DNA of 64,000 nt from Bog-532 sp963742875 (GTDB lineage: Bacteria; Actinomycetota; Actinomycetes; Streptosporangiales; Streptosporangiaceae). This document shows positions 56,445 to 64,000 of the stretch, piece by piece. Within the stretch, counting starts at the first letter, position 1; every line of letters begins with the position of its first letter. The stretch spans positions 310,001 through 374,000 of the forward strand of contig CAVUNO010000025.1 of the NCBI GenBank assembly GCA_963742875.1, written 5' to 3'. Made by a program: the position numbers and the translations under genes. Below the pieces are notes generated by a model, which was not told where the DNA came from, ran no database searches, and worked only from the letters and a program-made list of their open reading frames with translations.

Positions 56445-58172
56445 ATGGCAAACTTGTTCGGCTTCGGTTCCTGGTCGCAGCGGCGCACCGCGCTCCGGCA
56501 GGCCGGGTCGGCCACGGGCACCGCGGTTCGCGACCCAGCGCACGTCGGTGACATCCGTGGTGCCTTCGGCACCGTGCGGGCCGCTGACCTCGACCGCTCA
56601 CCGACCTGGCCGCGCCGGCTCCGGTACCTGCTGGCGATCATGGGACCAGGGCTCATCGTGATGGTCGGCGACAACGACGCCGGCGGCGTGGCCACGTACG
56701 CGCAGGCCGGGCAGGACTACGGCACCCGCCTGCTGTGGGTCCTCGCCTTCCTCATCCCGGTGCTGATCGTCAACCAGGAGATGGTGGTCAGGCTCGGGGC
56801 GGTGACCGGCGTCGGGCACGCGCGGCTCATCCACGAGCGGTTCGGCAAGTTCTGGGCCGCCTTCTCCATCAGCGATCTGGTGCTGGTAAACGGGCTCACG
56901 ATCGTGACCGAGTTCATCGGCGTCGCGCTCGCCGGAAGTTACTTCGGCGTCCCCCGCTGGCTGAGCGTGGCCGGCGCGGCGGCGCTCCTGGTCACCTTTA
57001 CGGTCAGCGGGAGCTTCCGCCGCTGGGAGCGGTGGATGTACGTGCTGATCGGCGTGAACGTCCTCATGCTGCCGCTCATTTTCCTCACCCACCCGCGCCC
57101 AGCGCAGATGACGCACGACTTCCTGCTGCCCGGCTTCCCGGCCGGAACCGGGGGGCAGGGCGGGCTGAACGCGGGGGTGCTCCTCCTGGTCATCGCGATC
57201 GTCGGCACCACAGTGGCGCCGTGGCAGCTCTTCTTCCAGCAGTCCAACGTCGTGGACAAGCGGATCACGCCGCGCTGGATCGGTTACGAGCGGGCGGACA
57301 CGGTGATCGGCTCGTTCGTGGTCGTGATCGGCGCCGCCGCGCTGATCGGCATCACCGCCTTCGGCCTGGGCGGTACGGTTCTGCACGGTCACTTCACCGA
57401 CGCCGGGGCCGTGGCCGCCGGCCTGGGCCGGGCCGTGGGGCACCACGCGGGCGCGATGTTCGCGCTCGTCCTGCTCGACGCATCGCTGCTCGGCGCGGCC
57501 GCGGTGACCCTCGCCACCTCGTACGCGCTGGGTGACATCGCGGGGGCCCGGCACTCACTGCACCGCGGCATCAAGGACGCGCCCATGTTCTACGGGTGCT
57601 ATGCGTTCTTCCTTGCCGTCGCGGCCACGGTCGTGCTCATCCCCGGTGCGCCGCTCGGGCTGATCACGGAGGGGGTCCAGGCGCTCGCCGGCGTGCTGCT
57701 GCCGTCCGCAGCGGTGTTCCTGGTCTTGCTGTGTAACGACCGGGACGTGCTCGGCCCGTGGGTGAACCGGCCGTGGCTCAACGCCATCGCCGGGATCATC
57801 ATCGGGGGCCTGGTCCTGCTGTCGCTCGTACTGACCGCCGCGACCCTGTTCCCGTCGCTCAGCGGCGGCCAGCTGACCGCGCTCGTCGCCGGCGGCGCGG
57901 CCGTGGGGCTGGCCGGGACGCTGGTCTGGGCGATGGCCCAGTGGCGCTCGGCGCACCGTGCGGGCCTGCCCGACGATCCGGAGGAAGAACTCGACACCGG
58001 GGTGGTCCTGCAGGCAGAGCGGCTCACCTGGCGGATGCCGCCGCTGTCCGAGCTGTCACGCCCGCGGTGGTCGCCGGGCCGCCGTCTCGGCCTGCTGGCG
58101 CTGCGCGGCTACCTGGTGATGGCCGTCGGCCTGGTCGTCGTGAAGATCGTGGAACTGTCCGTAGCTCACTGA
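56445..58172 (+). CDS. Nramp-like divalent metal transporter (second copy)
   Basis: The protein has 575 aa and is about two thirds identical to the first copy in the membrane part. It shares GPGLIVMVGDNDAGG in helix 1, NQEMVVRLGAVTGVGHARLI, and VAPWQLFFQQSNVVDKRITP in helix 6. The N terminus is shorter and lacks the Pro/Ala-rich extension. ATG 56445 has GGAGATG upstream. The gene stands behind its own long leader, so it is probably regulated separately, for example for a different metal level. Confidence 0.88.
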   Translation: MANLFGFGSWSQRRTALRQAGSATGTAVRDPAHVGDIRGAFGTVRAADLDRSPTWPRRLRYLLAIMGPGLIVMVGDNDAGGVATYAQAGQDYGTRLLWVLAFLIPVLIVNQEMVVRLGAVTGVGHARLIHERFGKFWAAFSISDLVLVNGLTIVTEFIGVALAGSYFGVPRWLSVAGAAALLVTFTVSGSFRRWERWMYVLIGVNVLMLPLIFLTHPRPAQMTHDFLLPGFPAGTGGQGGLNAGVLLLVIAIVGTTVAPWQLFFQQSNVVDKRITPRWIGYERADTVIGSFVVVIGAAALIGITAFGLGGTVLHGHFTDAGAVAAGLGRAVGHHAGAMFALVLLDASLLGAAAVTLATSYALGDIAGARHSLHRGIKDAPMFYGCYAFFLAVAATVVLIPGAPLGLITEGVQALAGVLLPSAAVFLVLLCNDRDVLGPWVNRPWLNAIAGIIIGGLVLLSLVLTAATLFPSLSGGQLTALVAGGAAVGLAGTLVWAMAQWRSAHRAGLPDDPEEELDTGVVLQAERLTWRMPPLSELSRPRWSPGRRLGLLALRGYLVMAVGLVVVKIVELSVAH

Positions 58173-58323
58173 GCCCTGACGGGCGGCCGCTGAGCGCCGG
58201 GCGGCCGCCCGGCGCACTGACCGCCCGGCCGGCTGCGGAACCGGGGCTGACCGCCGGGCGTCCAACTCGAAGCGACCGCTGCGCCGGTACCCGCCGGGGG
58301 CGCCGGGATGCGAGACTGGGCAG

Positions 58324-59400
58324 GTGAGTGAAGCATCGCCGCGGTTCCGCCGCATTCTCCAGGACCTGCCCGGCTACCAGCCGGGCGCGACGGTGGCCGC
58401 AGCAGCCGGCCGGTCCTTCAAGCTGTCCTCCAATGAGTGCCCGTTTGGTCCCCTGCCGTCGGTCGTCAAGGTCATCGCCGAGGCGGCGCAGAGCGTCAAC
58501 CGGTATCCTGACACCGGTGCCGGGCTGCTGACCACGGCGATCGCCGAACGGTTCAGTGTGCCGCCGGAGCACGTCGCGCTGGGCTGCGGCTCCGTCGGGG
58601 TGGCCCAGCAGCTCCTGGAGGCCGTGGGCGAGCCGGGCGCCGAGATCCTCTACGCCTGGCGGTCGTTCGAGGCATACCCGATCCTCGCCGGCCTGGCCGC
58701 GGCGACCTCGGTCCGCGTTCCGCTCCGCGGCGAGGTCCACGATCTGCCGGCCATGGCGGATGCGATCACGGCCCGGACCCGGCTCATCTTCGTCTGCAAC
58801 CCGAACAACCCCACGGGCACTGTGGTGCACTCCGGTGAGCTGACCGAGTTCCTCGACCGCGTGCCGCCCGACTGCCTGGTGGTGCTGGACGAGGCCTACC
58901 GGGAGTACATCCGCGACGAGTCGGTACCCGACGGGCTGAGCCTGTACCGGGACCGGCCGAACGTGGCCATCCTGCGCACCTTCTCCAAGGCATACGGCCT
59001 GGCCGGCCTGCGGGCCGGGTTCATGATCGCGCATCCGCCGGTGGCGCAGGCCGCCCGCAAGACGATGCTGCCATTCACCGTCAACAGCATCGCGCAGGCG
59101 GCGGCGGTCGCGTCGCTGGCGGCCGAGGCGGAGCTTCTCGAGCGCGTGGAGGCGACGGTCAAGGAAAGGACCCGGGTCCGCGAGGCGCTGATCGCCGACG
59201 GCTGGACCGTGCCACCGACCGAGGCCAACTTCGTCTGGCTGCGGCTGGGGGAGGCGACCGCGGACTTCGCGGCGAGCTGCGCCCGGGCCGGGGTCAGCGT
59301 CCGGCCCTTCGGCGGAGAGGGGGCCCGGGTGTCGATCGCTGAGCCCGAGGCCAACGACACGTTCCTTGCCGCGGCCCGCGCGTACCCTGGCCGGGGCTGA
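58324..59400 (+). CDS. Histidinol-phosphate/aromatic aminotransferase-type enzyme
   Basis: This is a PLP-dependent class I/II aminotransferase of 358 aa. The motifs are KLSSNECPFGPLPSV, FVCNPNNPTGT, VVLDEAYREYI and the PLP Lys in RTFSKAYGLAGLRAGF. The family covers HisC and the aromatic aminotransferase Pat. Without other his genes nearby, Pat or HisC2 is as likely as HisC. GTG 58324 starts it. It ends exactly where the convergent regulator gene ends. Confidence 0.87.
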   Translation: MSEASPRFRRILQDLPGYQPGATVAAAAGRSFKLSSNECPFGPLPSVVKVIAEAAQSVNRYPDTGAGLLTTAIAERFSVPPEHVALGCGSVGVAQQLLEAVGEPGAEILYAWRSFEAYPILAGLAAATSVRVPLRGEVHDLPAMADAITARTRLIFVCNPNNPTGTVVHSGELTEFLDRVPPDCLVVLDEAYREYIRDESVPDGLSLYRDRPNVAILRTFSKAYGLAGLRAGFMIAHPPVAQAARKTMLPFTVNSIAQAAAVASLAAEAELLERVEATVKERTRVREALIADGWTVPPTEANFVWLRLGEATADFAASCARAGVSVRPFGGEGARVSIAEPEANDTFLAAARAYPGRG

Positions 59401-60897
59401 TCACGGTGCGCGGGACGGCTCCATATCCTCGAGTTTCTCGGTGATCAGCCGGTAGAACTGGCGGGGCCGCCCCGGCTGCGCGGCCCGGCTTGGCGGCAGC
59501 GGCCAGGCCAGCCCCTCGTCGACGAGGCCGCGCAGCAGCCGGCGGGCGGTCCGTGAGGTTACCCCGAGCAGGCGGCCAGCCGTTTCGGCGTCCACGACGA
59601 GCGCCGTCTCCGAGCCCTCGAGCCGGCCGGCCAGCCGCGCCAGCGTTTCGATGCCCCGCGATGGCGCGCGCAATGCGGGCAGCGTGGCCCGCCGGGGCGC
59701 GACCAGCGAATGACCTTCCCGGGTCAGCGCGGTCCCCGGACCCGCACCACCGGACCGGGACCGGATGAGCGCGGTCCGGGCGTGCGTCTCGGCATCCTGG
59801 GCGGTCCGCCCCATCCCGACCCCTACCTCGATCGTGATACCGAGCTCAGCCCGGGCGCGGTCGGCGAACGGCATCTGGCTGAAATCGCCGGTCACCGCGG
59901 CCAGCGACCCTCTCGTCGCCGCGACCAGGAACGAGTGGTCGTCGGCCTGGATGACCATCGCCTGGATGCGCTGCGCCTCGCCGGTCAGGAAGCGGTGCAC
60001 CGTCAGGCGCAGCTCATCACGCGAGTACCGGGACAGGGCGCGCCTGGCCCCCTCCCGCAGCCGCGGTACCTCTACGGCCACCACCGCGAACTGAGCCGCC
60101 GCAAGCCGGTGATGCCCGCCGAGCAGGACAGCGTTCCAGACCGCCATCCGGATGGCCTCGTCAGTCGGCCGGACGCTGATCACCGGGACCCCGGCCCGGG
60201 CCAGCCGCCGGCTGACCGACTCCAGGCAGGTCAGCGTGGCCGACGTCTCGCCCATCCGCCAGAGCCGTTCGTGAAAGGCCGCGAGGGCCGCCGGGCTGCC
60301 CGGGTCCTGGCGCAGCCGCACGCCGTCTCCGGGGATGTTCAGTTCGGCGTAGGCCTCCTCCACCGAGCTGCGCGGCAGCACGTCCATGCTGATCCGCTCG
60401 ATGTCATGGCCCTGGATCCTGGCCCGCAGCAGCGCGGCGTACAGGGCCCCGCCGTCGAGCCGCACGTAGGTGGAGGGCACCGAGATAACCCCGGCGCGGC
60501 GCGCGTACTCGTACGGCACCGGGCTGGCGAACAGGCAGACGTCGATCGCGGCGCCGAGCCGGGCGACCTTTTCGGGGGCTTCCCGCTCGCGCCGGTAGGC
60601 GGCGGCGATCAGCCGCCGCGGCAATGTGCCGCCGATGACTCCGCGCAGCTCCTCGCGCGGCCAGGCCGCTGCGCCGGGACTCGCCGGGCCTCCAGAGCTA
60701 GCCGGGCCCGCGGGCCCCGGACCACCCTGCTCTGCGAAGGGCTCCGCCGCCTCCGGCCGGGGTGACCCCGGGGCCCGGGCCGCACCGAATGCCTCGTCCC
60801 GCGCGGCCGCACCGGAGAGCATGATCCGTTCGACCAGGTCGTATGGCCCCACGACGCCGATAATGAGCTCGCTGGGCTGGTGCCTCCTGGCGGTCAT
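59401..60897 (-). CDS. Unusual transcriptional regulator with C-terminal winged helix
   Basis: The protein has 498 aa from ATG 60897 (GGGGGAAAAGG upstream). Residues about 10-190 look like a Rossmann-type sensor (ELIIGVVGPYDLVERIM and IDVCLFASPVPYEYARRAGV) with a Gly/Pro-rich insert. The middle holds a cyclase/GGDEF-like fold with TIEVGVGMGRTAQDAETHA, but without a GGDEF motif. The end is a winged HTH (AGRLLGVTSRTARRLLRGLV). No known family name comes to mind. A role as a ligand-sensing regulator is inferred. Confidence 0.7.
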   Translation of the reverse strand: MTARRHQPSELIIGVVGPYDLVERIMLSGAAARDEAFGAARAPGSPRPEAAEPFAEQGGPGPAGPASSGGPASPGAAAWPREELRGVIGGTLPRRLIAAAYRREREAPEKVARLGAAIDVCLFASPVPYEYARRAGVISVPSTYVRLDGGALYAALLRARIQGHDIERISMDVLPRSSVEEAYAELNIPGDGVRLRQDPGSPAALAAFHERLWRMGETSATLTCLESVSRRLARAGVPVISVRPTDEAIRMAVWNAVLLGGHHRLAAAQFAVVAVEVPRLREGARRALSRYSRDELRLTVHRFLTGEAQRIQAMVIQADDHSFLVAATRGSLAAVTGDFSQMPFADRARAELGITIEVGVGMGRTAQDAETHARTALIRSRSGGAGPGTALTREGHSLVAPRRATLPALRAPSRGIETLARLAGRLEGSETALVVDAETAGRLLGVTSRTARRLLRGLVDEGLAWPLPPSRAAQPGRPRQFYRLITEKLEDMEPSRAP

Positions 60898-61199
60898 CGG
60901 CCTTTTCCCCCGTGGACCGTTAACCCTAGGCAGCCCGTAAGGTCGCTGCTGACGTGCGCGCTCAACGTTCACCCCATCCTTATTCGGTCACCAACCGCCC
61001 GCCGTATCCAGCACAACCACGCCACCTCATCGCCCCGGATAGATGCCGGTCAGTACTTTTCGTAACTCATCCGGCGTATTTTGTGAAGAGGTGCACGAGT
61101 CCGGAAATAATCATATTCGCAACCGAACCAAAACCGATTTATCGGCGGCTACACGTTGCAACTAGGCCAGAGCGGGCGCTATTGCCCGGTCTGATGCCC
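60898..61199. other. Intergenic region with AT-rich part
   Basis: About 300 bases lie between the regulator start and the murA stop. The stretch 61040-61150 is AT-rich for the genome (ATCATATTCGCAACCG) and likely carries the regulator's promoter on the minus strand. There is no gene or clear terminator. Confidence 0.4.
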
Positions 61200-62492
61200 T
61201 TAAACCGAGGTCGCGTCCTCGACTGTGATATCGGCTCCGAGGGTGGTGAGCCGCTGGGCGATCGAGGCGTGCCCGCGATCGATCAGGTAGCCCGGCGCTA
61301 CCACCGTCTCGCCTTCGGCGATCAGGCCCGCCAGGATCAGGGCGATGCCGGTGCGCAGGTCGTGCGCCACCACCCTGGCCCCGCGCAGGGTGTTCGGGCC
61401 GTGCACGATCACCGCGTTCCCGTCCACCTCGACCTTCGCGCCCATCTTGTTCAGCTCGCCCACCAGCGTGTAGCGGCCGTCGAAGATGGTCTCGCGGATG
61501 TAGCTTGAACCATCGGCCAGGCAGGCGAGCGCCATGATCGGGGACTGGAGGTCGGTCGCGAAGCCCGGGTACGGGGAGGTGATGACATTGATCGGCCGGA
61601 GCGGGTTGGGCAGGCGGACCTGCAGGACCGCTCCCTGCGTGGAGAACTCCACGCCCATCTGCTCCAGCTTCCAGCGCACGACGCCGAAGTGCTCCAGTGA
61701 GCCGCCCACCAGGTTCAGCTCACCGCCGGTGATCGCGGCCGCCATGGCGAAGACGCCCGCGTCGATCCGGTCTGGCATGACGGTGTGCTCGACCGCCGTC
61801 AGCTCGCTGACCCCTTCCACGGTCACGAAGCCGGTACCGCCGCCGGTGATGCGCGCGCCCATCTTGGCGAGGAAGGCGATGACGTCGAGCACTTCCGGCT
61901 CGAGCGCGGCGTTGTCGATGACCGTCGTGCCGGGGGCGAGCGACGCGGCCATGATCAGGTTTTCGGTGCCGGTGTGCGACGGGGTGTCGAGATACAGGTG
62001 CGCCCCGCGCAGGCCGTCCGTGCCCGCCTTGATGTGGATGACCGATTCGCCCTCATCGACCACGGCGCCGAGCCGGGCAAAGCCGCGGTAGTGGAAGTCG
62101 AGGTTGCGGTTGCCGAGGTTGCAGCCGCCGACGCCCTCGATGACGGCCTCGCCGAGCCGGTGCAGGAGAGCAGGTACGAACAGCACCGAGCTGCGGAACC
62201 GCCGGGCGATCTCGGCCGGCAGCACCGGGCTGCTGAGCCGGGACGCGTCCACCACCAGCGTCCGCTCCGACTCGTGGAACTCCACGATGGCCCCGACCGC
62301 CTGGGCGAGCTCGACGGCGCGGCGTACATCTTCAATGGGCGGTACGTTCCGCAGGACCGTGCGGCCCTTGGAGGCGAGAAGCGACGCCGCGATCATCTTG
62401 AGCGCGGCATTCTTCGCGCCCTGGACAAAAACGGTGCCGTGCAGCGGCGTGCCGCCCCGTACGCGGTAACGGGTCTCAGTGCCCATCGTCAT
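61200..62492 (-). CDS. murA: UDP-GlcNAc 1-carboxyvinyltransferase
   Basis: This enzyme performs the first committed step of peptidoglycan synthesis, transferring enolpyruvate to UDP-GlcNAc. The protein has 430 aa with the catalytic Lys in VQGAKNAALKMI. The active-site loop EGVGGCNLGNRNLDFHY keeps the Cys that fosfomycin attacks, unlike mycobacterial MurA, which has Asp. PDRIDAGVFAMAAAITGGEL and HPGF-like SPYPGFATDLQSP are typical. ATG 62492 has AGGAG upstream. It lies downstream of purB on the same strand. Confidence 0.9.
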   Translation of the reverse strand: MTMGTETRYRVRGGTPLHGTVFVQGAKNAALKMIAASLLASKGRTVLRNVPPIEDVRRAVELAQAVGAIVEFHESERTLVVDASRLSSPVLPAEIARRFRSSVLFVPALLHRLGEAVIEGVGGCNLGNRNLDFHYRGFARLGAVVDEGESVIHIKAGTDGLRGAHLYLDTPSHTGTENLIMAASLAPGTTVIDNAALEPEVLDVIAFLAKMGARITGGGTGFVTVEGVSELTAVEHTVMPDRIDAGVFAMAAAITGGELNLVGGSLEHFGVVRWKLEQMGVEFSTQGAVLQVRLPNPLRPINVITSPYPGFATDLQSPIMALACLADGSSYIRETIFDGRYTLVGELNKMGAKVEVDGNAVIVHGPNTLRGARVVAHDLRTGIALILAGLIAEGETVVAPGYLIDRGHASIAQRLTTLGADITVEDATSV

Positions 62493-62679
62493 ATAGATGC
62501 AACTCCTGTCGGGGGGTAGCGAACGGTGCCGGTGTGTGGCCGGACGCAGGCCAGGCGGCCCGGAGCGCCCTCCGGGCGGGAGCGGGGACGACGGGAACCG
62601 CGGCGGTCTCCCCGCGCAAGTGCGTTGCCCAGTATTCCATCCGCCTCGCCCAAGAGCGCTGGCTTGACACGATTTGCCG

Positions 62680-63987
62680 TCACGTCAGCTCCTCCAGTCT
62701 GGCGAACACCGGTCCCAGGCGCGCCACGTAACGTTCGGGCCGGCCCGCCTCGTCCAGCCGCGCCTCGTCGATCGACTGCCCGCGGGCGGCCGCCTCCTTG
62801 CGCAGCGCGTCGCGGAACGGGACACCCTCGTTCCAGGTCTCCATCGCGGCCGCCTGGACCAGGGCGTAGGCATCTTCGCGGGCCATGCCGGAGGCGACCA
62901 GATCGAGCAGCGCCGCCGACGAGTAGATAAGGCCGCCGGTGGCGTCCAGATTGGCCCGCATCCGATCGGCGTTCACGACCAGGCCGTTGACGAGCCCGGT
63001 CGTAAGGTGCAGCAGGTAGTCCACCGTGATAGCCGCGTCGGGCAGCGCGATCCGTTCCACGCTCGAGTGTGAGATGTCGCGCTCGTGCCACAGCGGCACG
63101 CCTTCCATCATAGGCGTGATGTAGCCGCGCACCACGCGCGCCAGCCCGCAGATCCGCTCGGAGCGGATCGGGTTCTTCTTGTGCGGCATTGCCGAAGAGC
63201 CCTTCTGGCCCCGGCCGAACGGCTCGGACAATTCGCGCACCTCGGTGCGCTGTCCGTGCCGTACCTCCAGCGCCACCGCCTCGCACACCGTGGCGGCCAG
63301 GGCCAGCGCACTGACCCACTCCGCGATCCCGTCCCGCATCACGACCTGGGTGGCCACATCCGCCGGCCGCAGACCGAGCGCCGGCATGACCGCTGCCTCG
63401 ATCTCCGGCGCGATATTCGAGTAGTTGCCGACCGGGCCGGACAGCTTGCCGACGGCCACGGCGTCCCGGGCCCGCCGGATGCGGTCCCGGGCGCGGGCCG
63501 CCGCGAAGGCGAAGTCCGCCACGCGGTGGCCCCACACGTCCGGCTCGGCGTGAATCCCGTGGGTCCGGCCCGGCCGCAGGGTGGCGCGGTGCGCCAGCGC
63601 GTGATCACGCAACGCCGCCACCAGGGCGTCGCACTTGGCGAGCAGGATGTCGGTCGCCTCGGTGAGCTGCACGGCCAGCGCCGTGTCCACCAGGTCCGAC
63701 GACGTCATCCCGAAGTGGACGTAGGCGGCGGCGCTGCGCGGGGAGGTGTTGTCCGCCCACGCGGTCAGGAACGCGATCACGTCGTGGTCGGTGACCGCCT
63801 CCACCTCGGCGACCGCCTCGGGCGTCGGCGGCGGAGCCGCGCGTACCGGTGCGACGCTGTCGGCCGGAACGGTCCCGGCGTGAGCGTTAGCCTCCAGGAC
63901 CAGGGTTTCGACCCGGCACCAGAGCTCGTACTTGTGGGCCTCGCTCCAGACCCGGCCCATCTCGGGAAGCGTGTACCGGCTGATCAT
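62680..63987 (-). CDS. purB: Adenylosuccinate lyase
   Basis: This enzyme cleaves adenylosuccinate and SAICAR in purine synthesis. The protein has 435 aa, starting RYTLPEMGRVWSEAHKYELW. The fumarase-superfamily signature GSSAMPHKKNPIRSE, the THGIHAEPDVWG region with catalytic His, and HFGMTSSDLVDTA are all seen. The length is normal and the gene is complete within the window. Confidence 0.93.
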   Translation of the reverse strand: MISRYTLPEMGRVWSEAHKYELWCRVETLVLEANAHAGTVPADSVAPVRAAPPPTPEAVAEVEAVTDHDVIAFLTAWADNTSPRSAAAYVHFGMTSSDLVDTALAVQLTEATDILLAKCDALVAALRDHALAHRATLRPGRTHGIHAEPDVWGHRVADFAFAAARARDRIRRARDAVAVGKLSGPVGNYSNIAPEIEAAVMPALGLRPADVATQVVMRDGIAEWVSALALAATVCEAVALEVRHGQRTEVRELSEPFGRGQKGSSAMPHKKNPIRSERICGLARVVRGYITPMMEGVPLWHERDISHSSVERIALPDAAITVDYLLHLTTGLVNGLVVNADRMRANLDATGGLIYSSAALLDLVASGMAREDAYALVQAAAMETWNEGVPFRDALRKEAAARGQSIDEARLDEAGRPERYVARLGPVFARLEELT

Positions 63988-64000
63988 GACCCGATCCCGC

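Overview
The window is high-GC DNA from an actinobacterium. The evidence is a bldG/rsbW-type anti-sigma pair, a MarP-type membrane protease next to nth and a CoA-pyrophosphatase Nudix gene, a class F sortase, frequent GTG/TTG starts, and 4-nt ATGA/GTGA gene overlaps. The 22-38 kb part resembles, from memory, the conserved neighbourhood around nth, marP, acs, bldG and the proton-pumping pyrophosphatase in Streptomyces and Mycobacterium. Genus and order cannot be fixed from sequence alone.

Left end (1-5.6 kb): an accessory, gene-poor stretch. It opens with a 50-bp 3' fragment of a tRNA-Gly gene (202-251), the usual scar of a tRNA-targeted integrative element. A caspase-like protein with a C-terminal array of alternating long and short alpha-helical repeats follows (2067-3821), along with small unknown proteins.

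5.6-21.2 kb: a surface-glycan cluster. It has two paralogous GT2 glycosyltransferases, a proline-rich protein with 51-bp repeats, a MOP-family flippase, two GT4 glycosyltransferases, a large multi-spanning protein, a clan GH-A glycosidase, dTDP-glucose 4,6-dehydratase, and a convergent membrane protein of glycosyltransferase type. Together these could make, flip and trim an extracellular polysaccharide that I cannot identify. A decayed fragment of a second copy of the last protein lies near 22 kb.

22-41 kb: mostly core genes. These are a ComF-like phosphoribosyltransferase, nth, a CoA-pyrophosphatase Nudix gene and marP on the plus strand; DUF309, epoxide-hydrolase-like, holin-like and acs genes on the minus strand (acs carries a one-base insertion); a HAD phosphatase and a DUF1998 helicase; bldG/rsbW; hppA with a TTG start; then serB, a queA-like gene and an SDR gene.

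41-49 kb: a GAF histidine kinase (one-base deletion) with its NarL-type response regulator, a class F sortase next to a wall-protein-like gene, an ABC ATPase with a TauE/SafE exporter, a DUF2231-Rieske protein, an HD phosphohydrolase and a broken small gene.

49-64 kb: an APC permease fused to an OB-fold domain, facing a truncated paralogue with a free-standing OB-fold gene; a soluble PRC/MgtE-N/CBS protein translationally coupled to an Nramp-like transporter; a second Nramp-like gene behind a long leader with a possible Cys/His leader peptide; an aminotransferase; an unusual wHTH regulator; murA and purB.

Most interesting: the metal-transport block (52.7-58.2 kb) with its leader hairpin, the permease/OB-fold fusion with its split inverted counterpart, and the repeat-bearing caspase near the attachment scar.
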